In this document: one piece after another, positions 10,008-19,920 of the stretch
Layout of the letters: the number at the start of each line of letters is the position of its first letter
Numbering within the stretch: position 1 is the first letter of the stretch
Assembly: GCA_013306675.1 (NCBI GenBank)
Contig: JABLUY010000244.1
Coordinates: 19,027 to 55,596, forward strand
Length of the DNA: 36,570 nt
Direction: 5' to 3'
From: Thraustochytrium sp. TN22
Lineage: Eukaryota > Sar > Bigyra > Thraustochytrida > Thraustochytriidae
Program-made: the position numbers and the translations under genes
The notes under the pieces: model-generated
What the model saw: the letters and a program-made list of their open reading frames with translations, nothing else
Database searches by the model: none
What the model was told of the DNA's origin: nothing

Positions 10008-12662
10008 TTAGAAGCAGTCAAAGTTGTCGTCCGTGTAGCCGATCTTCTCGAGGTTGGGGATACAGGCGAACTTGATCATCGGGGGCGGGCCGCAGAGGCC
10101 GACGAAGGAGCGCGGTCCGGCGGGCGGCATGTGAGTCGTGACCATGGGCTCGTCGATGAAGCCGGTGCTGAATGCCCAGGGCTCGTCCTCTGGCGCCTTG
10201 GACACCGTATAGTGCACCTTGAAGCGGTCTGGGTGCGCGGCGGCGAAGGCATCGAGCTCGGCGCGCAGGGCAATGTCCGGGACGGAGTTGTTGGCGAAGA
10301 TGAGGGAGAAGCGCGTCGGGTCGGCGGCGTCAGCCAGGGCAGCCTCGACGACACGGAATGCGGGCGTGATGCCGGTGCCGCCGCACATGAAGCCGATGTG
10401 GTCGAGCTCATGGTGGACGTGGCCGACACGGAGCTTGCCCTTGCCGAGGTACTCGATGTGTCCGCACGGGCCCTTGACCTGGAGGCAGTCGCCGACTGCA
10501 AGGCGGTCGAGGATCTGTGTCATCTTGCCGCCCTCGGGGAACTTGGGGTGCTCGTTGGCGCGATAGACCTTGATGAGCAGGGTGAACTCGTCGCGCTCCT
10601 CGCGGCGGGCAGCCAGCACGATGGGCGTATAAGGGCGGATGACGATGGCGCCGTCAGGCCCCGCCGCCTTGATCATGACGTGCATGCCGACCGGAAGGCC
10701 GAGCGGCCGGTCGCGCTTCTCGTCGCGGTCGCGGGGCGCGAAGCGGATGAGGAAGGTGTTCTCCGTGATCTGCTCGCGGTCGACAACCTGGAAGTCGACC
10801 CAGCCACGCGGGTGCAGCCAGGCGCCACCGTTCTCGCCGGCCGCCACATTGGCGTGCGGCGCGGCAGCCACTTCGGAGGCCGGCTCGTCGGCGAGGCGGC
10901 CGATGAGGTAGTCCTGGAGCATGCGCAGAGCCTTGGGCGAGTGGATGGCCTCCATGTCCTCTGTGGCGTCGGCGCCGGCCGCCATGAGAATGCTCGAGGG
11001 CCCGCCCGGGTGCTCGCTCATGAAGGGCGTGCAGTCATAGACCTTGCCGCGGACGACGATCCAGGCGCTGTCCTCCTCGTCGTGGCGCGCCACCTCGGCG
11101 GCCGTGAAGACCGGAAGCTTGGCGAGCTCCTCGGCGCTGAGGCCAGAGTCGTCCTCCACGTCCGGCTCATCATCGTCGCCCACGCTGGTGCTGGCGCTGT
11201 CCGTGAGGTCACTGCCGGGTGCGTCGGCGATGCGCACGGGCGGCGCGGGCGCCGGCGGGCGGTGGTTGGCCGTCATCCAGCCCACGGTGGACAGGCCGGC
11301 CTCCTGCGTCGGGTGCACGAAGCGCAGCACGGTGGCGCCGTCGGACTCGCGCGTAGTGTGGTCGATGCGCACGCCGAAGATGGAGTTGTTGCCCATGCCC
11401 ATGACGTTCCACGTGAGCATGTTAGGCTGCGTGTTGCTGGACTGATCCCACGCGCGGCAGTGAATCATGCGGTGCGGCGTGCACAGCTCCTCGGTGGTGG
11501 CCTCGTACGAGAAGAACGACCAGCACCAGTACATGCCGTAGCGGTTGGGCCGCTCCGTGGCATGCATCGTGCACAGCTTCCACGAGCGGCCGTAGTCGAA
11601 GCTGACCTCAACGCGCGTCACGCGCTTACCAGACCCGGTGTACGCGTAGCCGCGGAGCGTGAGCGCCGCCGCGTCGCTGGCGGCATCCGTCGGTACGGCG
11701 AGCGTCTCGTCGTGGAATGGCGCCACGATGGCGCTGTTGATGTTGAGCTCGTTGAACAGGTACTCGGGCTTCATCCACCAGCCCTCGGCGTCCGCGATCT
11801 CCTTGGTGATGAGGGGCGGCAGGATGCGGTTGTCGAAGTAGTGATAGTGGTTCGTGCTCTCGCCGCGCCGCACCTCGAGGCGCTTCAGCCACTTGACCAT
11901 GCGGCCACCGATCCACCCTGGCACCACCACGCGCACCGGGTAGCCGCGGTCCGGGGGCAGCGGCTTGCCGTTCACCTCAAAGGCCAGGATGACGTCCTGC
12001 GCGATGTTCATGGCCAGGCCCAGAGGGATGCACGTGCCATAGAACCCCATGGGCAGCTCGTCCGCGCCCACCATCCACACATAGCGCTCCTCGTTCTCCA
12101 CCTCCTCGCCGGCGTCCGCAGCGGCGTCCAGCTCCTCGTCCGAGAGCCACGGCAGGTTGCACAGCTTGAGCAGGACGTCCCGGAGGCGGACGCCGCGCCA
12201 CACGGCCGTGGACGTGCCGCCTGTGTTCCAGCTGAAGCCCACGGTCTTGGACGTCAGGTTGTTCTCCTTGCGCCGGTTGCCAGCGCACGTCAGCGTCGCA
12301 GTCACGTTGATCTGCGGCAGCTGCATCAGCTCGTCCATAGACAGCTCCACGTTCGTGAACCCCTTGGCCACGTCCTCCTCGTCCGCCACAATCTCCAGCT
12401 TGTGCGTGTCCCAATCCAGCTGGGGCACGGCGCCGTGGTTGCGCGTGTAGTGGATGGACGTCGGCGTGATGAAGCCGGCCTCCATGAGCTTTTGCGCCGG
12501 CGACTCCGAGTTGAACGGGTGGATGCCGGTCAGCCGCACCATCTCCGGGTGCCGCGGCACCCAGGCGTCCGGCGTCTTGGCGTCGCGCGGGTCCGGGAGC
12601 ACGTCCGCCGCAAACAGCGACTCGTCCACCTCGTACGGCATCCTGCGCTTCGACTCGGGCAT
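10008..12662 (-). CDS. Assimilatory nitrate reductase (Mo-pterin, cytochrome b5, FAD/NAD(P)H)
   Basis: Reduces nitrate to nitrite in the cytosol with NAD(P)H. The 884-aa product has the full eukaryotic order. The Mo-molybdopterin domain spans about 40-320, with the Mo-ligand cysteine at 126 in TLTCAGNRR. The dimerisation domain is about 325-465. The cytochrome b5 domain is about 515-592, with haem histidines 551 (HPGG) and 574. The FAD domain follows, with RPYTP at 676-680, and the nucleotide domain has CGGTGITP at 760 and CGPPPM at 857. I took the first ATG at 12662; a GTG at 12698 is only a frame extension. Hinge 1 (about 466-514) is rich in Ser and Asp/Glu, and I see no RxxSxP 14-3-3 site of the plant type. 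It is convergent with NRT2-1 and divergent from nitrite reductase, with which it shares a 1.7-kb promoter region. Single exon. Confidence 0.95.
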   Translation of the reverse strand: MPESKRRMPYEVDESLFAADVLPDPRDAKTPDAWVPRHPEMVRLTGIHPFNSESPAQKLMEAGFITPTSIHYTRNHGAVPQLDWDTHKLEIVADEEDVAKGFTNVELSMDELMQLPQINVTATLTCAGNRRKENNLTSKTVGFSWNTGGTSTAVWRGVRLRDVLLKLCNLPWLSDEELDAAADAGEEVENEERYVWMVGADELPMGFYGTCIPLGLAMNIAQDVILAFEVNGKPLPPDRGYPVRVVVPGWIGGRMVKWLKRLEVRRGESTNHYHYFDNRILPPLITKEIADAEGWWMKPEYLFNELNINSAIVAPFHDETLAVPTDAASDAAALTLRGYAYTGSGKRVTRVEVSFDYGRSWKLCTMHATERPNRYGMYWCWSFFSYEATTEELCTPHRMIHCRAWDQSSNTQPNMLTWNVMGMGNNSIFGVRIDHTTRESDGATVLRFVHPTQEAGLSTVGWMTANHRPPAPAPPVRIADAPGSDLTDSASTSVGDDDEPDVEDDSGLSAEELAKLPVFTAAEVARHDEEDSAWIVVRGKVYDCTPFMSEHPGGPSSILMAAGADATEDMEAIHSPKALRMLQDYLIGRLADEPASEVAAAPHANVAAGENGGAWLHPRGWVDFQVVDREQITENTFLIRFAPRDRDEKRDRPLGLPVGMHVMIKAAGPDGAIVIRPYTPIVLAARREERDEFTLLIKVYRANEHPKFPEGGKMTQILDRLAVGDCLQVKGPCGHIEYLGKGKLRVGHVHHELDHIGFMCGGTGITPAFRVVEAALADAADPTRFSLIFANNSVPDIALRAELDAFAAAHPDRFKVHYTVSKAPEDEPWAFSTGFIDEPMVTTHMPPAGPRSFVGLCGPPPMIKFACIPNLEKIGYTDDNFDCF

Positions 12663-14376
12663 TTTGCCCACGACGCGCTGCTGCGCCTTGCGCTGCACTA
12701 CTCGTGCTCCTGCTCCTGCTCGGGCTCCTGCTCCTGCTTGCGCTGCTTAATGCACGCGGTCGTGGACAACACGCACAAACTCACGCCCGCGCGCGTGGGT
12801 TCTGCTGCCGCCCTGGCGGCGCGCGTGGCCGCCCGGACGATGAGTGCCGCAGCAATTCGCAAGTTCCCCTTTTGGAATCTCGATTTGCGCCCGAACACGC
12901 AGTGTGGCCGCAGAATCGGGCAGCCGGGATTGATCGCCTGGCTGGTCGCCCGCGCGCCCGCCAAGCACTGGCAGTCAGGAGGTGCTGCTGGGGGACGCTG
13001 GGACCTGGAGAAGAAGAGAGAGACAAGAAAATCGAAAGTCGCTTTTCGTTTCGAGCGCGGGAGATGACTAGCAAGCAAGCAGATTCAGGCCCAGCACGTG
13101 GCCGCGAAAGCAAAGGCACAGCCTGTCTTGGCGAGCTGCGAACTCGCCCGGCCGCCCGGCCGCCCGGCCGCCCGGCCGCCCGGCCGCCCCCGCGTTCGCG
13201 GCCCCGCGCCCGCACGCCTCCGAGTCGCGCTGGCCGACCCGCCGTCGCCGACGGCCGCACGCGGCCACCCGGCCAGCAGCACGCCCCGCCCCGCCCCGCC
13301 CCGCCCCGAGCGAAGTCGCCCCGAGCCTCCCGCCCGGATCCCAGCTTCGGCGCGGCTCGGCGACGAGCAGCCGGGAGCCTCCCGCCCTCGCGCCGGCGCG
13401 CACCCGCTTGCGAGCGCGCGCAGGCACGACTCGCAGTCTGCCCCCTCGCCCCGCTGTCCTCCCACCCGCAGCGCCTCCGCAGTGCCCGCAGCTCGGCGAA
13501 ACCCGCAGCACATCGTGTGGCGGGACTTGAATCATCGCCGCGTCGACGGTGCGGTGGGGGCCCCGCCATTCGGAAGCTCGCGCCGGTCGGAGCGCGACCA
13601 GGCTTGGAAATCGCAGCCAAGACAAGAATCCGCGCGCCGCACCGCGTACGCATGCGCAACGGGGGTCGCTCGCGGCTGTCGCCGCCACCCGGCCAGGCGA
13701 CGCCCGGGCGGCGGTCGGCCCGTGGCCGGCGGGCGGCTCCACCGCCGCCGGGATCCGCGCGCGTCGCCCAGCTGGCCCTGGCCCCGGCCGTCCAGGGACA
13801 GCCCTCTGCCGTCTAGGGGCGTCCCACTGGCCCTGGGCTTGTGTAACACGGCGAAACAATTTTCCCTGCTGCTACAGCGCGCCTCTGCGCAGCTGTAGCG
13901 TAGCAGGCTGGCCAGCGTTGGCGTGGGCGCGCCGGCGACGGACCGGTCGGCAGCAGCAGGCGGCAACCGGCCAGCCGGCCCGCCGCGCCAGGCTACCAGC
14001 GCTGGAGCCCCGCTTCGCCACGCCCCGCGCACGAGTCGCGGCACGACGCTCGGTCCCCTGGGCGGCGCCAAAAAAACCTGCCGAGGTGGCAGCAAAGTGC
14101 CAGTGACTCCACAGATCGCTGACCAGGCGGCGGCCAACTCGAAGGGAGCGAGCGAGGAGTGGTCGGCGTGCACCAAAACCGGGTTCTTCGCGGCTTGGGC
14201 TGTGGCCGCTCGGCCGCGAACGAAGGAGGCGCGGGCTAGACAGCACAGCACCGCACCGCATAGCACCGCACAGCGCAGCGCAGTGTACCGCACAGCGCAG
14301 CGCGCGCAGCCAGTTCCGCAAAAGTCTGGTCTGGGCGCGCAACCGAGCAGGCGACAGCCAGACAGCGAGCGCAAAG
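12663..14376. promoter_or_regulatory. Bidirectional promoter region between nitrate and nitrite reductase
   Basis: A 1.7-kb, very GC-rich gap between divergent start codons, an arrangement like fungal niaD-niiA. It contains about five CCGCCCGG octamers (13146-13187), a run of CCCCG pentamers resembling GC boxes (13283-13308), and the 26-bp block at 13365-13390 that also occurs upstream of the methyltransferase. A CACAGC/CACCGC-rich stretch lies at 14240-14310 near the nitrite reductase start. Several long frames cross the region but look like GC-driven noise. Confidence 0.6.
13365..13390 (+). promoter_or_regulatory. 26-bp shared promoter block, copy 1
   Basis: Begins GAGCAGCCGGGAGCCTCCCG. 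It matches 19895-19920 in 25 of 26 positions (the difference is G versus A at the ninth base). It lies about 700 nt upstream of the nitrate reductase ATG. Confidence 0.5.
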
Positions 14377-17300
14377 ATGCCGGGCGAGAAGATCGTCGTG
14401 GTGGGCCATGGCATGACGGGCCAGCGATTCGTGGAGAAGCTGGTCGAGCACAGCGCCGGGCTGCCGGAGGATGCGCGGCCGGAGATCACGGTCTTCGGCG
14501 AGGAGTCGCACCCGGCGTACGACCGCGTCAAGCTCACGTCGTACTTTGAGCACATGGACGCCAAGGCGCTGCACCTGCAGCAGGTCGAGTGGTACGACGA
14601 CAACGCGGCGCAGGTGACGCTGCGCAGCGGCGATCGCGCGCTGGCCATTGACAGCGCCGCGCGCGTGGTCAAGACCCGGCGCGGTGACGACGTCCCGTAC
14701 GACAAGCTGGTGCTGGCCACGGGCAGCGTGCCCTTCGTCCCGCCGATTGAGGGCGTGTCCAAGGAGCACGTGCTGCGCCAGTTCTACGCGGCAGCCGGCG
14801 CGGAGGAGGATACCACGCAGCCCAAGGGCCTCTTCGTGTACCGCACCATCGACGACCTGGACGACATGGTCAAGTTCGCCAAGGAAGGCGAGGTCAAGTC
14901 CGCCGTGGTGATCGGCGGCGGCCTTCTGGGCCTTGAGGCTATGCGCGTGTGCAGCGAGCACCTCAAGATCAAGGACGTCCGCGTGCTGGACAGCTCGCCG
15001 CACCTGATGCGCCGCCAGCTCGACGGCAAGGCCGGCCGCCAGCTCATCCGCACCATCGAGGCCATGGGCTACAAGGTGCACACGCGCGCGCGCACCTCGC
15101 GCATCGAGGCGAGCGACGGCCGCGTGCGCAAGCTGCATGTGGGCAAGGCTGGCTCCGAGGATAGCTTCGCGATCGACGTCGACATGGTCATCCTCTCGGC
15201 CGGCATCCGCCCGCGCGATGAGCTGGCCGCCACGGCCGGCACCGTGCAGGTGGCCGACGCGAGCGTCGGCGGCGGCGTTGAGGTGAACGACGCCATGGCC
15301 ACCTCGGACCCGAACATCTTCGCCATTGGCGAGTGCGCGCGTCACCGCGGCATGTGCTACGGCCTCGTGGCGCCCTGCTACGAGATGGCCAACGTGCTGG
15401 CCTTCAACCTGCTCAACCCGGACGCGCAGCCCAAGTCCTTCGAGGCGGGCGACCTCAGCACCAAGCTCAAGCTCATGGGCGTCGACGTGGCCAGCTTCGG
15501 TGACTACTCGATCGAGGAGGACAAGGAGAACCGCGAGGACGCCATCTCGCTCAGCTTCGAGGATCCCATCGCCGGCATCTATCGCAAGCTGACCGTGACC
15601 AAGGACGGCAAGAACCTCCTTGGCGGCATCCTCGTCGGTGAGGCCACGGACTACGCCACGCTTTCCATGCTGGCCAGGAGCACCAAGCCGCTCACGGTCT
15701 CTGTGACCTCGCTCCTCACGCCGCCCAGCCTGACCGGCGGCTCGGGCGGCGGCGTCAGCATCGTTGACATGGACGACGACGCCCAGGTGTGCTCGTGCAA
15801 CGACGTCAGCAAGGGTGACATTTGCTGCGCCGTGCGCGATAAGGGCTGCGAGACCGTGGGCGCCATTAGCGCCTGCACCAAGGCCGGCAACAGCTGCGGC
15901 GGCTGCAAGCCACTCGTCCAGACGCTGCTGGCGGACGAGATGAAGAAGCTCGGCAAGGAGATGGACAACACGCTCTGCCCGCACTTCCGCTACACGCGGC
16001 AGGAGATTTTCCACATCATCCAGATCAACAAGATCAAGACCTTCAACGACCTGTACGAGCAGTACGGCGACACCAGCTGTGTCTACCGCGGTTGCGAGAT
16101 CTGCCGCCCGGCCGTCGGCAGCATCTTTGCCTCGCTCTGGAATGACCTTGTCATCACTAAGGACCTCGCGCCGCTCCAGGACACCAACGATCGCTTCCTG
16201 GGCAACATCCAGCGTGGCGGCTCCTACTCGGTCGTGCCGCGCGTGCCGGGCGGCGAGATCACGCCAGACAAGCTCATCGTCATTGGCGAGGTCGCCAGGA
16301 AGTACGGGCTGTACTCCAAGATCACCGGTGGCCAGCGCATCGACCTCTTCGGCGCTGAGAAGCACCAGTTGCCCGACATCTGGGAGGACCTCGTCAACGC
16401 CGGCTTCGAGTCAGGCCACGCCTACGGCAAGGCACTGCGCACCGTCAAGTCCTGCGTCGGCGCCGAGTGGTGCCGCTTCGGCATGCGCGACTCGGTCGCC
16501 TTCGCCATCGAGATTGAGGAGCGCTACCGCGGCATTCGCGCCCCGCACAAGCTCAAGGGCGCCGTCTCCGGCTGCATCCGCGAGTGCGCCGAGGCTCAGA
16601 GCAAGGACTTTGGCCTCATTGCCACGGAGCAGGGCTACAACCTCTACCTCTGCGGCAACGGCGGCAGCAAGCCGCGCCACGCCACGCTCTTCGCCAGTGG
16701 CATTGACGAGGAGAAGGTCAAGCTCTACCTCGACCGCTTCCTCATGTTCTACATGCGCACCGCCGACAAGCTGCAGCGCACCGCGCGCTGGCTTGAGGCC
16801 ATGGAGGGCGGCATCGAGTACCTGAAGAAGGTCATCATTGACGACAAGCTCGGCATCTGCGCCGAGCTCGAGGAGCAGATGGCCCACCTCATCAACACCT
16901 ACAAGTGCGAGTGGGCCGAGGTCGTGCGCAACCCGGAGCGCCGCAAGGACTTCATCCAGTACGTCAACCAGCCCACCAAGAACAACCGCGGCATCGAGTT
17001 CGTGCCTGAGCGCGGCCAGCAGCGCCCGGCCCACTGGCCCAAGGACTGGAACGCCCTGCCCCATGTCCCGGCCCCTGTCAACAACCCGGTCATCAGCCTC
17101 GAGCCGGACGCCGAGGATGAGACGTCCGAGGCCAAGGACGCCGCTCCCAGCGGCCGCTTTCCTGGCGGCGAGAAGTGGGTCGACATGTGTCACGTCGACG
17201 ACGTCCTCACTGACGCCGGCGTCACGCTCCTTCACGGCAACTCCGAGCTCGCCCTCTTCAAGCTCGCCACCTACGGCCCCAAGGGCCCCGGATTCCGCCT

Positions 17301-17688
17301 CTTTGCCACCCAGAACATGTGCCCGCACCGCAACGCCTTTGTTCTCTCCCGCGGCATCGTCGGCGATGCTGGCGGCCTTCCCAAGGTCGCCGACCCCGTC
17401 CATAAGAAGCGCTACATCCTTACCACGGGCAAGTGCCTCGACGACGAGCGCTACACCATTTGGACGTTCCGCACGCGCTACGATGCCGAGACCGGTCGCG
17501 TTCACATCCTCCTGCCTTCCGAGGAGGAACTTGACGCCGTCCTCGCCATCGACAAGTACCGTATCACCGCGGCCATTGCCGACCAGCACCTCGTTGGCCC
17601 AGATGGCGGCCTTGTTGACATGGGCCTCGAGTCCAAGCTCGCGCCAAATGCCAACGGTGGCTGCGGCAGCGCCAAGCTCGACTGGTAA
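14377..17688 (+). CDS. NAD(P)H nitrite reductase, siroheme/4Fe-4S, NirB-NirD fusion type
   Basis: Reduces nitrite to ammonium with NAD(P)H. The product is 1103 aa, as in fungal niiA-type enzymes. Domains in order: FAD-binding (GHGMTG near 10) and NAD-binding (GGGLLG near 178) pyridine-nucleotide oxidoreductase; BFD-like [2Fe-2S] domain (CSCND near 471, CGGC near 508); ferredoxin-like half-domain; siroheme/[4Fe-4S] domain with C-x5-C in SCVGAEWC near 692 and C-x3-C in GCIRECAEA near 732; and a C-terminal NirD/Rieske-like domain (about 960-1080). In that last domain CPHRNAF keeps the first Cys-x-His pair. The second pair reads ADPVH where fungal homologues have a C-P-x-H motif, so one [2Fe-2S] ligand cysteine is replaced by Asp. 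The ATG context AAAGATGCC is good. No intron is evident. It needs siroheme, whose pathway enzyme is the next gene. Confidence 0.95.
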   Translation: MPGEKIVVVGHGMTGQRFVEKLVEHSAGLPEDARPEITVFGEESHPAYDRVKLTSYFEHMDAKALHLQQVEWYDDNAAQVTLRSGDRALAIDSAARVVKTRRGDDVPYDKLVLATGSVPFVPPIEGVSKEHVLRQFYAAAGAEEDTTQPKGLFVYRTIDDLDDMVKFAKEGEVKSAVVIGGGLLGLEAMRVCSEHLKIKDVRVLDSSPHLMRRQLDGKAGRQLIRTIEAMGYKVHTRARTSRIEASDGRVRKLHVGKAGSEDSFAIDVDMVILSAGIRPRDELAATAGTVQVADASVGGGVEVNDAMATSDPNIFAIGECARHRGMCYGLVAPCYEMANVLAFNLLNPDAQPKSFEAGDLSTKLKLMGVDVASFGDYSIEEDKENREDAISLSFEDPIAGIYRKLTVTKDGKNLLGGILVGEATDYATLSMLARSTKPLTVSVTSLLTPPSLTGGSGGGVSIVDMDDDAQVCSCNDVSKGDICCAVRDKGCETVGAISACTKAGNSCGGCKPLVQTLLADEMKKLGKEMDNTLCPHFRYTRQEIFHIIQINKIKTFNDLYEQYGDTSCVYRGCEICRPAVGSIFASLWNDLVITKDLAPLQDTNDRFLGNIQRGGSYSVVPRVPGGEITPDKLIVIGEVARKYGLYSKITGGQRIDLFGAEKHQLPDIWEDLVNAGFESGHAYGKALRTVKSCVGAEWCRFGMRDSVAFAIEIEERYRGIRAPHKLKGAVSGCIRECAEAQSKDFGLIATEQGYNLYLCGNGGSKPRHATLFASGIDEEKVKLYLDRFLMFYMRTADKLQRTARWLEAMEGGIEYLKKVIIDDKLGICAELEEQMAHLINTYKCEWAEVVRNPERRKDFIQYVNQPTKNNRGIEFVPERGQQRPAHWPKDWNALPHVPAPVNNPVISLEPDAEDETSEAKDAAPSGRFPGGEKWVDMCHVDDVLTDAGVTLLHGNSELALFKLATYGPKGPGFRLFATQNMCPHRNAFVLSRGIVGDAGGLPKVADPVHKKRYILTTGKCLDDERYTIWTFRTRYDAETGRVHILLPSEEELDAVLAIDKYRITAAIADQHLVGPDGGLVDMGLESKLAPNANGGCGSAKLDW

Positions 17689-18254
17689 CTGGAAAATGCG
17701 ACGGTCCCTCCCAGTGAAGAAGGAGAATGGGAAAAGACGAGCAGACGCAGAACGAAAGAAAGAAAAAGTCATGTTTACCTTTGCAAGAGCCCGAACAAGT
17801 GCGAAGAAGAACGCTAGGTTCTCGGTGTGTGAGCAAGCGACATGTGCTTTGCGTCCCTCTCCAATGAAGTGATGTCGGCCCAGTTTCCGTATCGAGATCA
17901 GGCTGCTCGCTTGCTCACGCAAGAGCAGATCCGCATGCCAATTCTGGCCGGCTCTTGTGCTCATTGCAGCACAAGCCCAGCACCCGCAAGTAGCGTTGCA
18001 AGCATTCGCGAATTTTTTGCTCGAGCAAAGTCAATGTTCGAGCTTCTTGTCCCATCTTGCACGCACGCAAGCCCTCGATCTTTTTGACAGTGAAATCATG
18101 AGCACCTAATACGGCGCGGGACACGTACTGTGTAGTTGACAAGTGGTGGCCCGTCTTGGCCCTGGGCCCCCTTCTCGACACACGACCTGGACTTTTTTTG
18201 CGATTTCGGAGTCCAAGTCGCTTCGCCCCACGATGAGACCTTAGGTAAAATGAA
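17689..18254. other. Convergent intergenic region between nitrite reductase and methyltransferase
   Basis: Less GC-rich than its surroundings, with A-rich runs near 17750 and a T-run near 18013. It presumably carries both 3' UTRs. I see no gene or repeat. Confidence 0.5.
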
Positions 18255-19229
18255 TCAATAGCTAGCTTTGACAGGAACTGGGACGCCATAGAGGACCGCG
18301 CCGGTGCCTGGCACGTAGGTGGCCTCAGGGAGTGCAGCCGCGGCGCGGCCGACGATTACAGTTGCCGGGGACTTGACGCGGGCCGTACGGCAGCGCTCGG
18401 CAATGTCGTCAAGACAGCCGCGGATTACGCGCTGGCCAGGCATGGTGGCGCGCTCGACGACGGCGGCAGGCGTGGAGCCCGGGTACTCGCAGCGCGAGCA
18501 GAGGCGATGGACGAGGTCTTCCATGCGCGAGACCGCCATGAGAAAGACGGCAGTTCGGCCCTGGTCGTAGCTTGCCGGCAGGCGGGGCACAGTGTCATGC
18601 TTGCCGTGGCCCGTGGCGATGGTGAGCTGGTCCGCGATGCCGCGCGTAGTGACGGCGAGGCCGGCTGCGAGGGGCGCGGCGAGCGCGCTGGAGATGCCCG
18701 GGACGACCTCGACGGCGAAGCCGTGGCGCTGCAGCACGAGCACTTCCTCGGCGCCACGGCCGAATACGTAGGGATCGCCGCCCTTGACGCGGACGACGTC
18801 GCAACCCTTCTGCAACTCCTCGATCATCCAGTCGTGCAGCTCGTCTTGGGCTTGGTTCGCGCAGCCCTTGGCCTTGCGCGACATGCGCACGCGACCGCGA
18901 ATGAGCCGCACGATGTCCTCGGGAACGAGCTGGTCCACGATGGCCACATCCGCCTCGAAGAGCGCCTTGCGCGCCGCCACCGTGAGCAGCGCCGGGTCGC
19001 CCGGGCCGGCGCCCACGAGCCTGCATCGGGGTGCCGCAGCACCGCCTTGTGCCAGCCGCTTGCCGACCGTCGACAGCCGCGCAGCCCAGCCGGTCCGCTC
19101 CAGTGCAGCGCCGGCGGCCACTAGCGCCACGGCGATCGCAAGGGTCATCACCCAGGCGCCCCACGCGCCCAGGAGCGCCACAGGGCTCGTCGCCTCCGCC
19201 AGCAGCTCCTGCACGGTGACCCCGCTCAT
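18255..19229 (-). CDS. Uroporphyrinogen-III C-methyltransferase (SUMT), N-terminally membrane-anchored
   Basis: Transfers two methyl groups from S-adenosylmethionine to uroporphyrinogen III, giving precorrin-2, the precursor of siroheme. The tetrapyrrole methylase fold is shown by LVGAGPGDPALLTVAARKAL near residue 70, VRVKGGDPYVFGRGAEE, and VVPGISSALAAPLAAGL. I used the ATG at 19229 (324 aa); the frame runs on to 19451 but that part is Arg/Ala-rich. The protein is monofunctional, with no CysG-like dehydrogenase/chelatase domain. Residues about 16-41 form a hydrophobic helix (WVMTLAIAVALVAAGAAL), which suggests membrane anchoring or organelle targeting and is unusual for SUMT. It lies between nitrite reductase, which uses siroheme, and the second nitrate transporter, so a role in supplying that enzyme is a strong inference. 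Confidence 0.9.
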   Translation of the reverse strand: MSGVTVQELLAEATSPVALLGAWGAWVMTLAIAVALVAAGAALERTGWAARLSTVGKRLAQGGAAAPRCRLVGAGPGDPALLTVAARKALFEADVAIVDQLVPEDIVRLIRGRVRMSRKAKGCANQAQDELHDWMIEELQKGCDVVRVKGGDPYVFGRGAEEVLVLQRHGFAVEVVPGISSALAAPLAAGLAVTTRGIADQLTIATGHGKHDTVPRLPASYDQGRTAVFLMAVSRMEDLVHRLCSRCEYPGSTPAAVVERATMPGQRVIRGCLDDIAERCRTARVKSPATVIVGRAAAALPEATYVPGTGAVLYGVPVPVKASY

Positions 19230-19894
19230 GTTCTCTCTCGCCGCTGCGAGAACCGCGAGCGCGTTTGCAGGCCAGCGCGCTCGCGCGGCTGAGCTCTTTG
19301 CGCTCGGCGCGTGCGCTGCCAGCGCCTGCCTCCGAGTCGAGTCGTATTGCTCCGCAACGCTCTGCCTGCTCGCCTGCTCGCCCTGGGCCTGACTTGTGCG
19401 CTTGAAGAAGAAGCAGATGGTGCCGCGCTGTTGCGAGCACTGGCAGAGCACGCGCTCTGCCCTTCACTGACTGACTGCCACTGCTTCCAAGGAACCAACT
19501 TGGGGTGCCAGTGATAAGTTTGTGCGAGCCGCGCGCTGTCCCGGTGGTGGATGCCCACTTGTACTAGTAGGGCTTGCAGGAGCTGTGCAGCAAGGTCGCC
19601 ACCCTGACGTTGGGGGCCCGCCCTGCGCCAGCGCTGTGTGTGCCGCGGGCCAGAGCAGCCAGCCAGCAAACCAGGCGCCGGGTCTCGCCTCAGCCTTTCC
19701 TCCGGGTGCTGCAGACGCTCGAGCCACCAGGTCAGCGGTTGGCCGACCCCGGCGCTCAGCTCTCTTGCCCGCCGCGAGGCGGTGCACGGTGCGTCGGTGC
19801 CCCGCCCGATCACCACAAGTTGCAAGAAAGGTTCGTGGACCGCGGCCACTCGTCACCGTGGCGACCAGTCCGCCGTGGCCGCAGACTCGCTGCC

Positions 19895-19920
19895 GAGCAG
19901 CCAGGAGCCTCCCGCCCTCG
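19895..19920 (+). promoter_or_regulatory. 26-bp shared promoter block, copy 2
   Basis: 25 of 26 positions match 13365-13390, in the same orientation. It lies about 665 nt upstream of the methyltransferase ATG, close to the spacing of copy 1 from nitrate reductase. Confidence 0.5.

Noticed and set aside
9795-13067. 1090-aa plus-strand frame across nitrate reductase
   Set aside because: Antisense to a clear nitrate reductase with all cofactor motifs; the composition is that of a GC-driven shadow.
13146-13190. Regular GC repeats as a possible CRISPR-like array
   Set aside because: The units are 8 bp with no spacers, in a eukaryotic promoter; they are a simple tandem repeat.
12704-13898. Frames of 266-370 residues in the NR/NiR promoter
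   Set aside because: They are made of simple GC-rich repeats (PPGRPAARPPGRP-like) and have counterparts on the other strand.
14236-16365. Long minus-strand open frame opposite nitrite reductase
   Set aside because: It is the antisense shadow of the real gene, open because third positions are mostly G or C. Its translation is Val/Ala/His/Asp-rich and matches no family. The same holds for 7929-9440, 16411-17964, 21710-23398, 26335-27453 and 29671-34146 on the minus strand.
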